64,000 nucleotides of DNA from Halovenus sp037080055 (GTDB taxonomy: Archaea; Halobacteriota; Halobacteria; Halobacteriales; Haloarculaceae): assembly GCF_037080055.1 (NCBI RefSeq), contig NZ_JBAOJI010000001.1:124001-188000 (forward strand). Direction: 5' to 3'. The translations under genes were made by a program, and so were the position numbers. The notes below the pieces were generated by a model. It was not told where the DNA came from and did no database searches. It saw nothing but the letters and a program-made list of their open reading frames with translations. Below are positions 41,664 through 51,432 of this stretch, piece after piece (the stretch's first letter is position 1; each line of letters opens with the position of its first letter).

Positions 41664-44501
41664 TCACTCATCGTCACTGACACCAATCCCGTCCAGTGTT
41701 CCGTTCAACCGATCTCCGACTTCTCTCGACGTGACAGATCTCGTGTGAACGGTCACGAGGTCGTCGATCAGGTCCTCGACCCGTTCGAGCGAGCGTTCTG
41801 CTGCTTCGAGATCGGCAGAGCCAATCTCGGATTGGGCTTGCTGGACTGGAATCCTGAGGTCCTCGGCGAGCAACTCACCGAACTCTTCGAGGCGTCGGGC
41901 AACCTCCTGTTCGTGTTCTTTGATCGTCGTGACATCTTGAAGGAATCCGACGAAATGTGTCGTCGAACCGTCCTCGCCCGCGACGGGTGCGAGCGAGATC
42001 CGCCCCCAAAAAGGATCCCCGTCCGCCCGGTACAGCAACGCTACGAGAGACGCAGAGCGTTCTTCCTCGAAGGCCTCCCTCAGCTCTGATAACTGCGAAT
42101 CTGCGGTTTCAGCTCCCGCGAGCATCGACAGTTGGCCTCCCTCGATGGCCGTCGGTTCGTGCCCCGTCAGTTGCTCGAAGCCGCTGTTCGCGTAGGTGAT
42201 CGGGAAGCCGGAATCTGTTAGCTCGTGAATGGTGATTCCGATTGGAGCCTCGTCCATCGCGCGGTTTTTGAGCCGGAGTTCCCGCTCGCGCTCTCGGCGT
42301 TCGGTGATATCGGTCGCGATCCCGATAATCCGTCTCAATTCGCCGTCCTCGAAGACGCCAGAGGCTCGGTCGTGGACCCACCTGATCTCGCCGTCGGGCC
42401 GTTCGACACGATAGGTTTCCTCGTACTGTTGTGGGTCGGTCTGTTGCGTTTCGAGAGCGCGCTCGACTCGGTCGCGGTCCGCGGGGTGTATCGCCTCGAC
42501 GAACGACTGTGGCTCGGCACGTAGCGACTCTGTCGACCGGCCCCACACTTCCTCATAGGCGTTGCTTACGAACTCCATCGTGTTCTTTTCGGGGTCGGTC
42601 ATCCAGACCACGTCAGTGATGTTCTGACGGAGTTGCTCGAGTAGTTCGATCCGTCGTTTCCGCTCGGTAATGTCGATGTACGCGCCGAGCCACTCGACGG
42701 ACCCGTCTTCGTTAGAGACGGTTTCCGACTTGAACAGAAACTCCCGCTCGGAGCCGTCGGCTGCGAGGCGTGTCACTTCTCTGGTGACTGGCTCACCTGC
42801 GCGCATCTTTTTGTTCATCTCCCGGGCCTCTGACTGCTCAGACTCCGGGACTAGATGTGGATCAATCGACGAGCCGACCACCTCTTTCGCGGCGACACCA
42901 AACTTGTTCTCGAACGCATCGTTAATCCTCAGCGGGATTGGATCTCCGTCCTCGAAGCTGACGTGCACGAACGGGTACGGCGCGGCGTCGAATACTGACT
43001 TGAGGCGGTCGCGTTCGCGCTGTAATTCTCGCTTTCGCTGCTTGCGCTCGGAGATATCCCGGATCACTCCGACCGACCCCTGGAACTGACCCTCGTCGAA
43101 GGGAAGCAAGGCCGTGTGATTCTCGGTCGGAATCTCCGTTCCGTCCGCAGTGATGCGGGTCATCTCCCACGTGGTACTCTGTTTGTTCTCGTCGTCCAGC
43201 AGTTCACGAATGACAGTCCGCCCCCGCTCGATCTCGGCATCGGGCAAGACTTTCGAGACGTGACTCCCGACGAGTTCCGACCGGTCGTAGCCAGTGTGTT
43301 CGAGAAAAGCATCGTTGACGTAGTTGTATCGACCATCGGCATCGAGGGCATACACTGGGTCAGCGAGAACGTTGATAATCGTCTCGTACCGGCGCAACTC
43401 TCGTTCTCGCCGTTTCCGCTCGGAGATATCACGACCGATACCGACGATCCCTCGGGTCGTCCCTTCGGCGTCGGTCAGTGCGGCGCCGGTGTAATCGAAC
43501 GGGATCTGTTCGCCGTCTTTCGTGCGCATCTCCGCTTCGACGCTGCTCGAACCGGTCTCCAATATTTCTGAAATCGTGGTCGCGACGCGCTCACGATCAT
43601 CCGCTGCGAAAAACTCGAGCGGACCCATCTCGTCGATCTCTTTGTCGGTGTAGCCCGTGACCGCAGAGAGATGATCGTTCCATCGGATCAGATTACCATC
43701 CGTGTCCAGCAAATAAAACACGTCATCGATCGTATCCAGTAGGAGGTCGATCAATGGCGTTGAGTGTTGCTCGGCGTCCGACTTGTGAAGTACATCTGCT
43801 ATTGTTGCACACACCACGCGGTTCGCCCCTCCTCCCGGGATGGCTCGGAACCTGATTTCGGCTGGAACGAGTGTTCCGCTATGCTGGCGAAAGGAGACGG
43901 TTAGTGTCTCTCGGTCGAGATCGCCATCGAGGATCCGCTCGAAGCACTCTTCGATCCGTCGTACGTCTTCTTCCGCGACCAGGGAACTGAGAGGGTTCCC
44001 GACGAAGTCCGTCGGCGTCTCGGCCTCGACGACGCTACCGGTCCCCACAGTCGCCGTGACGATCCGGCCCTCGGAATCGAGCAGCAACGTCGTTTCAGAT
44101 CGCATACCGGCGTCCTCCGAGAGTATCTGTCGGTGGGCGAGGACGTTGGTCAGCCGCTGGCCCAGCACGGCCGGTTCTGCGTCGCCGTCATTACGAACGT
44201 AGACATCAGCCGCGCCCGCGGCAACCGCATCAGCCCGATCCGACCGCTCTCCTGTCACGATGATAATGGGGACAGAAGCGAGGCCATCGATGCTCGCATC
44301 GAGTATATCCAGCCCGGAGCCGTCGGGAAGATCCATCTCGGCGACTACCCCCGCGACCGGGGTTTCTTCGAGCAGTGATATCGCCGCCGCAACCGTCTCG
44401 ACTGACTGCACCGACTCCCCTAGATTGCAGTCCGCCACGGCCTCGTTTACGAGTTCGTCCTCCTCCCCGACATGAAGGAGAGCGTTGCTGTACGTGTCCA
44501 T
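41664..44501 (-). CDS. multi-PAS pseudo-kinase with degenerate receiver
   Basis: The 945-residue soluble protein begins with a receiver-like domain (1-125) in which the phosphoacceptor Asp is Glu55 (VVAEMDLPDGSG in place of VVSDYDMPGMDG), and the acidic pocket and the Lys are also changed. About six PAS/PAC units follow (about residues 135-865), each ending in the DITERKRR-type linker. The C-terminal helix resembles a HisKA domain, but the His is Glu (ELLAEDLRIPV, where kinases have SHDLRNP, near 883), and no ATPase domain follows. It thus looks like a sensor without phosphotransfer ability. Upstream, TTTATACAATA (44522-44532, minus) is a likely TATA box. Confidence 0.85.
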   Translation of the reverse strand: MDTYSNALLHVGEEDELVNEAVADCNLGESVQSVETVAAAISLLEETPVAGVVAEMDLPDGSGLDILDASIDGLASVPIIIVTGERSDRADAVAAGAADVYVRNDGDAEPAVLGQRLTNVLAHRQILSEDAGMRSETTLLLDSEGRIVTATVGTGSVVEAETPTDFVGNPLSSLVAEEDVRRIEECFERILDGDLDRETLTVSFRQHSGTLVPAEIRFRAIPGGGANRVVCATIADVLHKSDAEQHSTPLIDLLLDTIDDVFYLLDTDGNLIRWNDHLSAVTGYTDKEIDEMGPLEFFAADDRERVATTISEILETGSSSVEAEMRTKDGEQIPFDYTGAALTDAEGTTRGIVGIGRDISERKRRERELRRYETIINVLADPVYALDADGRYNYVNDAFLEHTGYDRSELVGSHVSKVLPDAEIERGRTVIRELLDDENKQSTTWEMTRITADGTEIPTENHTALLPFDEGQFQGSVGVIRDISERKQRKRELQRERDRLKSVFDAAPYPFVHVSFEDGDPIPLRINDAFENKFGVAAKEVVGSSIDPHLVPESEQSEAREMNKKMRAGEPVTREVTRLAADGSEREFLFKSETVSNEDGSVEWLGAYIDITERKRRIELLEQLRQNITDVVWMTDPEKNTMEFVSNAYEEVWGRSTESLRAEPQSFVEAIHPADRDRVERALETQQTDPQQYEETYRVERPDGEIRWVHDRASGVFEDGELRRIIGIATDITERRERERELRLKNRAMDEAPIGITIHELTDSGFPITYANSGFEQLTGHEPTAIEGGQLSMLAGAETADSQLSELREAFEEERSASLVALLYRADGDPFWGRISLAPVAGEDGSTTHFVGFLQDVTTIKEHEQEVARRLEEFGELLAEDLRIPVQQAQSEIGSADLEAAERSLERVEDLIDDLVTVHTRSVTSREVGDRLNGTLDGIGVSDDE

Positions 44502-44677
44502 TACACAAAGTCGCGTACAGTATTGTATAAATCTACTGCACAGATTCTCAATGGTTGAACTGGCTCGTTGGTCCGTGTCGTGTGCCTGGAACTGTGATCG
44601 CTCGATGCAGACTCACAGATACCAGCCCCAAAGAAACCGTAGCAGCTAACTGGACCCGACTTGACGGATCGGACAGC

Positions 44678-45865
44678 ATGACCGCTCGTCGACGGACACT
44701 GCTCCGAGTCGGACTAGCAGCCACCACCGGAGGGCTCGCTGGCTGTTCGATATTCGGAGGTGACGGCGGAAACCCCTCTACAGACGACGAGAAAGACTCA
44801 CAGAATCCCGCCGTCCCGACCGACGAGTGGCACTCCTTGCAGCGGACGCCGGCCAACGACGGCGTCGCGGCGGAGACAACTGTTCCTGCCGACCCGACCG
44901 AACGCTGGCGGATCACGCTTCCCGCAGCAGTAGACTGCCAGCCAGTCGTCGGCGAGGACTCTCTTTTCGTGATTACGCGGGACGGAACGCTACACGCCCT
45001 CGAAACGACAACTGGCGAAACCGTCTGGACAGAATCACTCGGAGATACCCGTACGAAGTGTCCGGCCATCGTCGGGGAGACTGTCGTTGTGGGGACCGGC
45101 AACGGACAACTCCGTGCATTCGATCAAGGATCGGGTGACACCACGTGGACTATCGACACCCCGGGGGTTCCGGGTGATCCGACACCGTACGGCGACACCG
45201 TTTACGTCGGGACGGACGACGGAACGCTGCTCGGCATCGACGCGCCCTCGGCCGACGTACGAACTCGGATCGATGCGGGCGAGGCGGTGATCACTCCACC
45301 CGCAGTAACCGACCAACTGCTGTACGTCGGGTGCGGACAGGATATGCTCGACAACGAAGTGTTCGCGTTCGGCCGGGGCACCGGGACCGAACAGTGGCGG
45401 GCGGAGAGTTTCGGACCACAAGCAGTCGTCGCGACCGAGTATCGTATCGTGACTGTTCGCCGAGATGGGTTGTACCTATACAACCACAGCGGAGAGATCC
45501 GCGGCCAGTCGAGCGCGTCGATACCGCCGGCCGCGACCGGAGAAGTCCTCTACACCGGTGGCGGGACCGTCTCACCGATTTCGCTAGTTGAGGGCGGCCC
45601 TGACTGGGTCCACTGGCTCGAGAAGAATACTGATGCCCAGCCCGAAGTTACCGGGGGCATGAGCCTCGGCGAGACCACGTTGTGCGTTCCATATGCGAAC
45701 TTCGACGGCGAGACACCGGAACCAGTGTTGTTGGGCTTGTCGACGGACTCCGGCAACCAGCAGTGGAAGCGAGCCCTCCCGGACGGATTCCCGACTGCGC
45801 CAGTCCTCGCCGACGAAGGAATTTTCGTCGGGACCGACAGCGGCACCCTGCTCGCCCTCGATTGA
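44678..45865 (+). CDS. Tat-exported lipoprotein with PQQ-like beta-propeller
   Basis: The 395-residue protein starts MTARRRTLLRVGLAATTGGLAGC: a twin-arginine motif, a hydrophobic stretch and the lipobox LAGC with lipid-anchored Cys23. The mature part has repeated PQQ-like blades (LHALETTTGETVWTES, LRAFDQGSGDTTWTID, LLALD at the end), so it folds as a beta-propeller on the outer face of the membrane. Ligand and role are unknown. The in-frame codon at 44555 would add a non-signal N-terminus and is rejected. It is divergent from the multi-PAS gene and may respond to it. Confidence 0.85.
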   Translation: MTARRRTLLRVGLAATTGGLAGCSIFGGDGGNPSTDDEKDSQNPAVPTDEWHSLQRTPANDGVAAETTVPADPTERWRITLPAAVDCQPVVGEDSLFVITRDGTLHALETTTGETVWTESLGDTRTKCPAIVGETVVVGTGNGQLRAFDQGSGDTTWTIDTPGVPGDPTPYGDTVYVGTDDGTLLGIDAPSADVRTRIDAGEAVITPPAVTDQLLYVGCGQDMLDNEVFAFGRGTGTEQWRAESFGPQAVVATEYRIVTVRRDGLYLYNHSGEIRGQSSASIPPAATGEVLYTGGGTVSPISLVEGGPDWVHWLEKNTDAQPEVTGGMSLGETTLCVPYANFDGETPEPVLLGLSTDSGNQQWKRALPDGFPTAPVLADEGIFVGTDSGTLLALD

Positions 45866-45878
45866 TTGCCCTGGGCTG

Positions 45879-46832
45879 TCAGACCTGATCGGTTCGTTCG
45901 CGCTCGCTCTCTCCGAGTTCACCGCGAACCACGTCGACGAACTTCTCCGGGTGTTCGATGTGTGGGAGCAGTTTCGCTCGATCGAAGACGATCAGTCCGG
46001 CGTCGACGTGTTCGGCGAGTTGTCGGCCCTCGGAGATTGGTGTCACGTCGGCGTTGCGGCCCCAGACGAAGGTGATCGGGATGTCGACGTTCGAGAGGTG
46101 TTCTTCGAGCGAGCCCTCCGGATTGAGAAAGCCGCTGACGAAGGAGGCGGGCGCGAATCGGGAACCGGGCTGGTGACCGCTCGTCCACTCGTAGTCGACA
46201 ATCTCCTCCGACAGGTTCTCGGCGTCGTAGTAGCCGTGATCGGTGTTGAAGTAGCGAATGGAAGGCTTGCTAACCATGAGATTGTACAGCCCCGTCCCGA
46301 TCACCGGCGAGCGAAGCAGCGCGCGGACCAGCACCTGTCGGCTCCCCATCGAGGAATCGGTCGGACAGATACAGATCAGCCGGGACATCTCGACGTTCTG
46401 GGCGGCAGCGGCCGCATAGGAGTTCGTCAGCGAGGAGGCGACGACAATCGGCTCGTCGGTCAAGTCCTCGATCAGATCCTCGACGAACGCCTCGTACAGG
46501 GACGCGGAATACAGAAGCGGGGGGCGATCCGAGTGGCCGTACCCGGGTAGATCCGGCACGATGACGTGGTACTCCTCGGCGAGTGTCTCTGCGACTGTAT
46601 AGTACTCGTGGCCCGACGCCGCGGCACTGGTTCCGTGCAACAAGAGGAGGTCCTCGTCGGCGGGGTCACCGAGTTCGGTGTAGCTGATGCCGAACCCGCG
46701 CCAGCGGTAGGTTCCCTGATCGCCGTCGAGATACGGCTCGAACTCCCCAGCGCGCGATTCCAGCACGCGATTGACGAGGGCGGTTGCACCCACGGCACCG
46801 GCCGCGCCGAGTACGACGTTTCGCAGTTTCAT
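45879..46832 (-). CDS. alpha/beta hydrolase
   Basis: The 317-residue protein begins with a short hydrophobic segment (LGAAGAVGATALV) that may tether it to the membrane. The fold is recognised by DLLLLHGTSAAAS (oxyanion strand, near 62-74), IVPDLPGYGHSDRPP (near 95), a nucleophile elbow VVASSLTNS (near 138, departing from GxSxG) and LLPHIEHPEKF (catalytic His near 295). The substrate is unknown. Start MKLRNVVLG at 46832 is preferred over 46883. It lies 60 bases after the 221-residue membrane protein on the same strand. Confidence 0.83.
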   Translation of the reverse strand: MKLRNVVLGAAGAVGATALVNRVLESRAGEFEPYLDGDQGTYRWRGFGISYTELGDPADEDLLLLHGTSAAASGHEYYTVAETLAEEYHVIVPDLPGYGHSDRPPLLYSASLYEAFVEDLIEDLTDEPIVVASSLTNSYAAAAAQNVEMSRLICICPTDSSMGSRQVLVRALLRSPVIGTGLYNLMVSKPSIRYFNTDHGYYDAENLSEEIVDYEWTSGHQPGSRFAPASFVSGFLNPEGSLEEHLSNVDIPITFVWGRNADVTPISEGRQLAEHVDAGLIVFDRAKLLPHIEHPEKFVDVVRGELGESERERTDQV

Positions 46833-46892
46833 ATCACGTCGTTGGTCCGTCGCAGATATATAAGTAGCCTTCCCCGTCGTCACTGCCGGGGG

Positions 46893-47558
46893 TCAGGCGG
46901 CAGCGAGTTCTTCGACCCGTTCGGCTAGCTCAACGGTCGTCGCCGAGAGCTGTTCGAGTTCTCCCGATTCGAGCCTGGTGAACGGGACTTCGCACTCGAT
47001 TTTGCTTCCGGTGATCGTGAACGTCCCGATGGTCTCGACATCCATCAGCATCGCCTGCACCTCGGGGGAGAGCAACTGGCTGACATTTTCTTTCGACCCC
47101 CGGATCACGAACGCATCATCGAGCGCGTCGTTGCCGGTCTGGATCCCCTCGTCGGTCCCCCCCGAGCCGACGTATCGAAACTGGACGGTGAAGGAGGCAC
47201 TCACTCCCTCGACGGCCGTCCGAATCGTCATGTGTGCCTGCGAGAAGACATCCGGAATCTGTGTTCGAACAGTGACCGAACGGCCGGCTTTGATCGTTTC
47301 GAGATCAGCCAGCGTGGTCCCCGTGTTGGTTTTGAACGACGACTGCTCGACCATCTGACTCCAGTGTCGGCGGTCGTACAGCGCGATGATCACCAGCCCG
47401 GCGATCCAGACGGTACTCAGCGAGAGAAACACTTCGGGACGGAGCAGTCCGCCGACGACCGGCTGGATGAGTTGGATGCCAGCACCGACCGCCAGTGCGA
47501 AAATCGTCCACAGTGCCTGCAAAAACTGCGTCCCAGTGACCCGACGCCAGTCGTCCAT
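46893..47558 (-). CDS. membrane protein of unknown function
   Basis: The 221-residue product has two close transmembrane helices (about residues 13-33 and 43-61) and then a soluble beta-rich domain (about 85-210) with SVTVRTQIPDVF, ASFTVQFRYVGSGG and TFTITGSKIECEVPF. A C-terminal helical coil (EQLSATTVELAERVEELAA) may mediate oligomerisation. I do not recognise a family. It sits between mutS (upstream) and an alpha/beta hydrolase on the same strand. Confidence 0.72.
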   Translation of the reverse strand: MDDWRRVTGTQFLQALWTIFALAVGAGIQLIQPVVGGLLRPEVFLSLSTVWIAGLVIIALYDRRHWSQMVEQSSFKTNTGTTLADLETIKAGRSVTVRTQIPDVFSQAHMTIRTAVEGVSASFTVQFRYVGSGGTDEGIQTGNDALDDAFVIRGSKENVSQLLSPEVQAMLMDVETIGTFTITGSKIECEVPFTRLESGELEQLSATTVELAERVEELAAA

Positions 47559-47604
47559 CGTTCTCCCCGTAGACGCACTGCCTCAAAATACCCGGGGATT
47601 CCGG

Positions 47605-50304
47605 TCAATCTCGTGATTCCAGCCGCCGCTGCACCGTCGCGAGCAGATTCATCGCTTCGAGTGGAGTCATCGTCGCGATATCTGCCTGCCGGATCTCCTC
47701 GAAGATGTCCGCTCCCTCGCCGTCGGGTGGATGTGCGGCCGTCTGTCCGCCCGTCGCAGATCCCGGTTCATCCTTCGGCTTTCCTCCGACGGAATCACTC
47801 TGGCGTGGACTCTCGCCCCGACCCGTCGTCTCGCCGTTCGTTCTGACGCCCCGTGTCGTCTCTCCGGGGGGCTGTCCAGTCTCGTCAGCCAGCACCTCGC
47901 GCGCCCGCTCGACGACAGTGGGTTCGATACCCGCCGTGGCCGCCACTTCGACGCCATATGAGGCGTCGGCGGTGCCGCGGGTCAGATCGTGTTCGAAGAC
48001 GACGCCGTCGTCGGTCTGTGCCGTCTCGAAGTAGCGATTCGTCGCCCCATCGAGCGATTCGGCTACCCCTGTCAGATCGTGGTGATGCGTCGCAAAGAGC
48101 GTGAGTGCACCGGCCTCGTCGTGCAGAAACTCGGTGACAGCCTGTGCGATTGCGAAGCCGTCTGCCGTACTCGTTCCGCGGCCGACTTCGTCGAGCAAGA
48201 CGAGTGACTGCTCGCTCGCGTGGTCGAGAATATCGGCGAGTTCGGTCATCTCGACCATGAACGTCGAGCGCCCGCCGGCGATATCGTCGCTGGCACCCAC
48301 CCGAGTGAAGATTCTGTCGACGAGTTCGAGGCGGGCCTGCTCTGCCGGGACGAAACTCCCGGCCTGTGCGAGAATCACGATCAGCGCGACCTGACGCATG
48401 TAGGTCGATTTGCCGCTCATATTCGGCCCCGTGATGACGGCGACGCGCTCGTCGTCGTCGAGTGCGGTGTCGTTTGGGACGAACGAGGCCTGTGTCTGCT
48501 CGACGACGGGATGACGGCCTGCCTCGATATGGATGCCTTCGACGGCAGGATCGTCCGGACCGACGACGACCGGTCGACTGTACTCGTACTCGGCGGCGAC
48601 AGTCGCGAAGGTGACTAACACGTCGAGTTCCGCCAACACGGCCGCCAGCGCCTGTAGATCCGCCGAGGCGTCGGCGACCGTCGAGCGAACCTCGCAGAAC
48701 AGTTCGTATTCCAGGTCGTCGGCCCGAGTCTCTGCCCGAATAATCTCGTCCTCTCGTTCTTTGAGTTCGGGTGTGTAGTACCGCTCTGCGTTTTTCAGCG
48801 TCTGGCGGCGTTCGTAATCGTCGGGCACGCGGTCGAGATTCGCGTCGGTCACTTCGATGTAGTAGCCGTGGACGGAGTTGTGTCCGACCTTCAGCGAGTC
48901 GATGCCCGTCCGCTCACGCTCTGTGACTTCGAGATCGTCGATCCAGTCTTTCCCAGTTCGCTCGGTCTCTCGCAACTCCGCGAGTTCCTCGTCGAAGGCG
49001 GGCTTGATGATTCCACCCTCTGTGATCTCTCGGTCAGGGTCTTCCTGAATCGCGTCGTCGATCAAGATCCGCACGTCGTCCAGCGGGTCGAGTCGCTCCC
49101 GGATGGATCGCAGTTTCTCACACTCGGGGTCGCCGAGGGCCTCGCGCAGTTGCGGGATCACGTCCAGTGTCGCTTTCAGCGAGCGCAGATCACGGGCGTT
49201 GGCCCGTCCGCGGCCGATCCGCGAGACGAGTCGCTCGATATCATAGACATCCCGGAGGTGGTCGTGCAGTTGCTCGCGTGTCCGTACGTCGTCGCGTAGT
49301 TCACCGACGGCGTCGTGGCGGTCGCTGATCGCGTCGGGATCGATCAACGGCCGGCGCAGCCACTCGTCGAGTTCGCGCCGGCCGAGCGCAGAGGCGGTTT
49401 CGTCCAGCACGCCGGCGAGTGTGGCCTCTCCGTGTCCGCGGACGCTCCGCCGCTCGAACAGTTCCAGGCTCTCCAGCGCGACGGCGTCCAGCAGCATGTA
49501 CTCTCGCGGGTCGTACCGGGTCAGATGGTTGAGGTAATCGAGTCGGTCTTCGGTGCCGCCGCGGGCGTACTCCGCGTATGCGAGGACGGCCCCGCAGGCG
49601 CTGATCTCGGCGTCTGTCGCGAGCAGGCGATCCGGTGCGCGGAAGTACTCGCCGACTTTCTCTGTCGCTCGCGACCCCTCGAAGGCCTCGTCCTCGAACG
49701 GGCTGACAGTGTAGGAGTCGACCAAGTCCTCGGGGACATCCGGGCCGACGATGACCTCCGCGGGGTCGAATCGGCCGAGTTCGTCGCCCACGGTCTCTGG
49801 GTCGTTCGCACTCGTTGCGTAGAAATCGCCGGTCGAGATATCGAGCACCGCACAGCCGATCTGACCCTCGACGGCCACCGCGGCGAGGTAGTTGTTTCGC
49901 TCGGTGTCGAGCAGTTCGTCTTCGGTCAGCGTCCCCGGCGTGATGATTCTCGTCACTGCACGGTCGACGACGCCGGTCGTCTCCTCGGGATCCTGAACCT
50001 GATCCGCGACAGCGACTCTAAAGCCTGCGTCGAGCAGGCGGTCGATGTACGATTCGGCGTTCTCGATGGGAATCCCGGCCATCGCGTACTCGCCGGTGGA
50101 GTCCTCGCGCTGGGTGAGCGTGATCTCACACGTGCGCGCAACCGTCTCCGCTGCTTCGCAAAAGGCTTCGTAGAAATCTCCAACTTGAAACAGAACGAGC
50201 GCCTCGTCGTACTGCTCACAAAGCTCGAAATACTGGGCCATCATCGGCGTCAGATCCTCGCGCCGGTCGGCCATCTTCTCTGGTGGACCCAGTGCCTGAT
50301 CCAT
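47605..50304 (-). CDS. mutS: DNA mismatch repair protein MutS
   Basis: The 899-residue protein recognises mismatches through the N-terminal FQVGDFYEAF (Phe-x-Glu, about residues 39-48) and hydrolyses ATP at ITGPNMSGKSTYM (Walker A near 626) and LLDEVGRGTSTADG (Walker B near 702). Connector, lever and clamp segments are present, giving the full MutS1 length. Between the ATPase and the C-terminal helix lies an ~80-residue low-complexity linker (about 800-875). mutL is not adjacent, although the pair is often linked in haloarchaea; here the next gene is a membrane protein. Confidence 0.95.
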   Translation of the reverse strand: MDQALGPPEKMADRREDLTPMMAQYFELCEQYDEALVLFQVGDFYEAFCEAAETVARTCEITLTQREDSTGEYAMAGIPIENAESYIDRLLDAGFRVAVADQVQDPEETTGVVDRAVTRIITPGTLTEDELLDTERNNYLAAVAVEGQIGCAVLDISTGDFYATSANDPETVGDELGRFDPAEVIVGPDVPEDLVDSYTVSPFEDEAFEGSRATEKVGEYFRAPDRLLATDAEISACGAVLAYAEYARGGTEDRLDYLNHLTRYDPREYMLLDAVALESLELFERRSVRGHGEATLAGVLDETASALGRRELDEWLRRPLIDPDAISDRHDAVGELRDDVRTREQLHDHLRDVYDIERLVSRIGRGRANARDLRSLKATLDVIPQLREALGDPECEKLRSIRERLDPLDDVRILIDDAIQEDPDREITEGGIIKPAFDEELAELRETERTGKDWIDDLEVTERERTGIDSLKVGHNSVHGYYIEVTDANLDRVPDDYERRQTLKNAERYYTPELKEREDEIIRAETRADDLEYELFCEVRSTVADASADLQALAAVLAELDVLVTFATVAAEYEYSRPVVVGPDDPAVEGIHIEAGRHPVVEQTQASFVPNDTALDDDERVAVITGPNMSGKSTYMRQVALIVILAQAGSFVPAEQARLELVDRIFTRVGASDDIAGGRSTFMVEMTELADILDHASEQSLVLLDEVGRGTSTADGFAIAQAVTEFLHDEAGALTLFATHHHDLTGVAESLDGATNRYFETAQTDDGVVFEHDLTRGTADASYGVEVAATAGIEPTVVERAREVLADETGQPPGETTRGVRTNGETTGRGESPRQSDSVGGKPKDEPGSATGGQTAAHPPDGEGADIFEEIRQADIATMTPLEAMNLLATVQRRLESRD

Positions 50305-50348
50305 AGCTATGTGGCCGTCTTCCGGGGACTAATACCTTTCATCTCCCG

Positions 50349-51386
50349 CTAGTCCTGTTCAGATTCGGTCAGTCCGACTCCGTCTGCCAGCAGTTCGTGC
50401 GAGCGCAGGGCCTCGTCGTGATCGGTGACGACGTGCTGAATCATCACCTCGTCGACGCCGACACGATCAGCCAGTTGATTGAGCAGTCCCGCGAGCGTCT
50501 CTGGACTCCCGGAGATAGCTCGCGGCCACTCGCCCTCGTCGAGCGTGGCGGGTGTCGGGTCGGGGACCGATCCCAGTTCGTCAATCGCTTCTTCGACGGA
50601 CGGCCTCGTCCCGACGACGCCGCGTTGCATCCGCTTGTAGGTGGCCTCGGCCACCGCTCGCAATCGAGCCGCTGCCTCGTCAGAGTCGGCACAGACGGCG
50701 TTCACCGCAACCATCCCGTCCGGTTCGTCGATCCCGCCGCCGAGTTCGGAGGGCTGGAACTGCTCGCGGTAGGTCTCGAACGATTGGACGGCCAGTTCAG
50801 GTCGAATGAACGCTGCGAAACAAAATCGAAGACCGAGTTTTGCTGCGATCGCCGCGCTCGATGGGCTCGACCCGAGCACCCACGGCACGGGTGGTTCCTC
50901 GCCGGAGCGAGGTAGTTCGAGGTCACTGTAGGCGTGTCCGTCCGGGTATTCGTCGTAGAGGTGGGTGACGACCGCCTCGATTTTCTCGGCGTGGTCCTCG
51001 TCGGGGTTCTGGACTCGGCGGCTGGTTCCGAGAGCACGGTCGGCGGCCGGCGATCCGTTCGCCCGACCGAGGCCCGCGTCGATTCGGCCCGGTGCCAGCG
51101 CGTCGAGCGTGCCGAACTGCTCTGCGACTTTGAACGGACTGTAGTGGTTGAGCAGGACGGCCCCGGAGCCGAGTCGGATCGAGTCGGTCTTCGCGGCGAG
51201 ATGGCCGAGTAACACCTCGGGTGTCGTCCCGGCAAGTGTTTCGGCCATGCCGTGGTGTTCGGCCACCCAGAACCGCTCGAATCCGAGTCGTTCGGCCTGC
51301 TGTGCTGTCTCGACGGTCTGTTCGTAGGCAGCAGTCGCCGTTCCGTCTTCGGGGACCGGAGAGAGATCGACCGCGGAGAGTTTCAT
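50349..51386 (-). CDS. LLM-class flavin monooxygenase
   Basis: The 345-residue luciferase-like TIM-barrel enzyme begins with KLSAVDLSPVPEDGTA and shows FWVAEHHGMAETLAGTTPEVLLG (near residue 40), the typical H-H pair, and GSGAVLLNHYSPFKVAEQF, which binds flavin. RIDAGLGRANG is near 102. It would use reduced F420 or FMN with an unknown substrate. No flavin reductase adjoins. Gap to mutS is 44 bases, same strand. Confidence 0.87.
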   Translation of the reverse strand: MKLSAVDLSPVPEDGTATAAYEQTVETAQQAERLGFERFWVAEHHGMAETLAGTTPEVLLGHLAAKTDSIRLGSGAVLLNHYSPFKVAEQFGTLDALAPGRIDAGLGRANGSPAADRALGTSRRVQNPDEDHAEKIEAVVTHLYDEYPDGHAYSDLELPRSGEEPPVPWVLGSSPSSAAIAAKLGLRFCFAAFIRPELAVQSFETYREQFQPSELGGGIDEPDGMVAVNAVCADSDEAAARLRAVAEATYKRMQRGVVGTRPSVEEAIDELGSVPDPTPATLDEGEWPRAISGSPETLAGLLNQLADRVGVDEVMIQHVVTDHDEALRSHELLADGVGLTESEQD

Positions 51387-51432
51387 AGACCGGGTTCGCG
51401 CTGGCGAAGGTTAGCTGCTGCGAAGCCCAGTT

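Noticed and set aside
49315..50352. 345-codon plus-strand frame opposite mutS
   Set aside because: A shadow frame across the clear MutS coding sequence.
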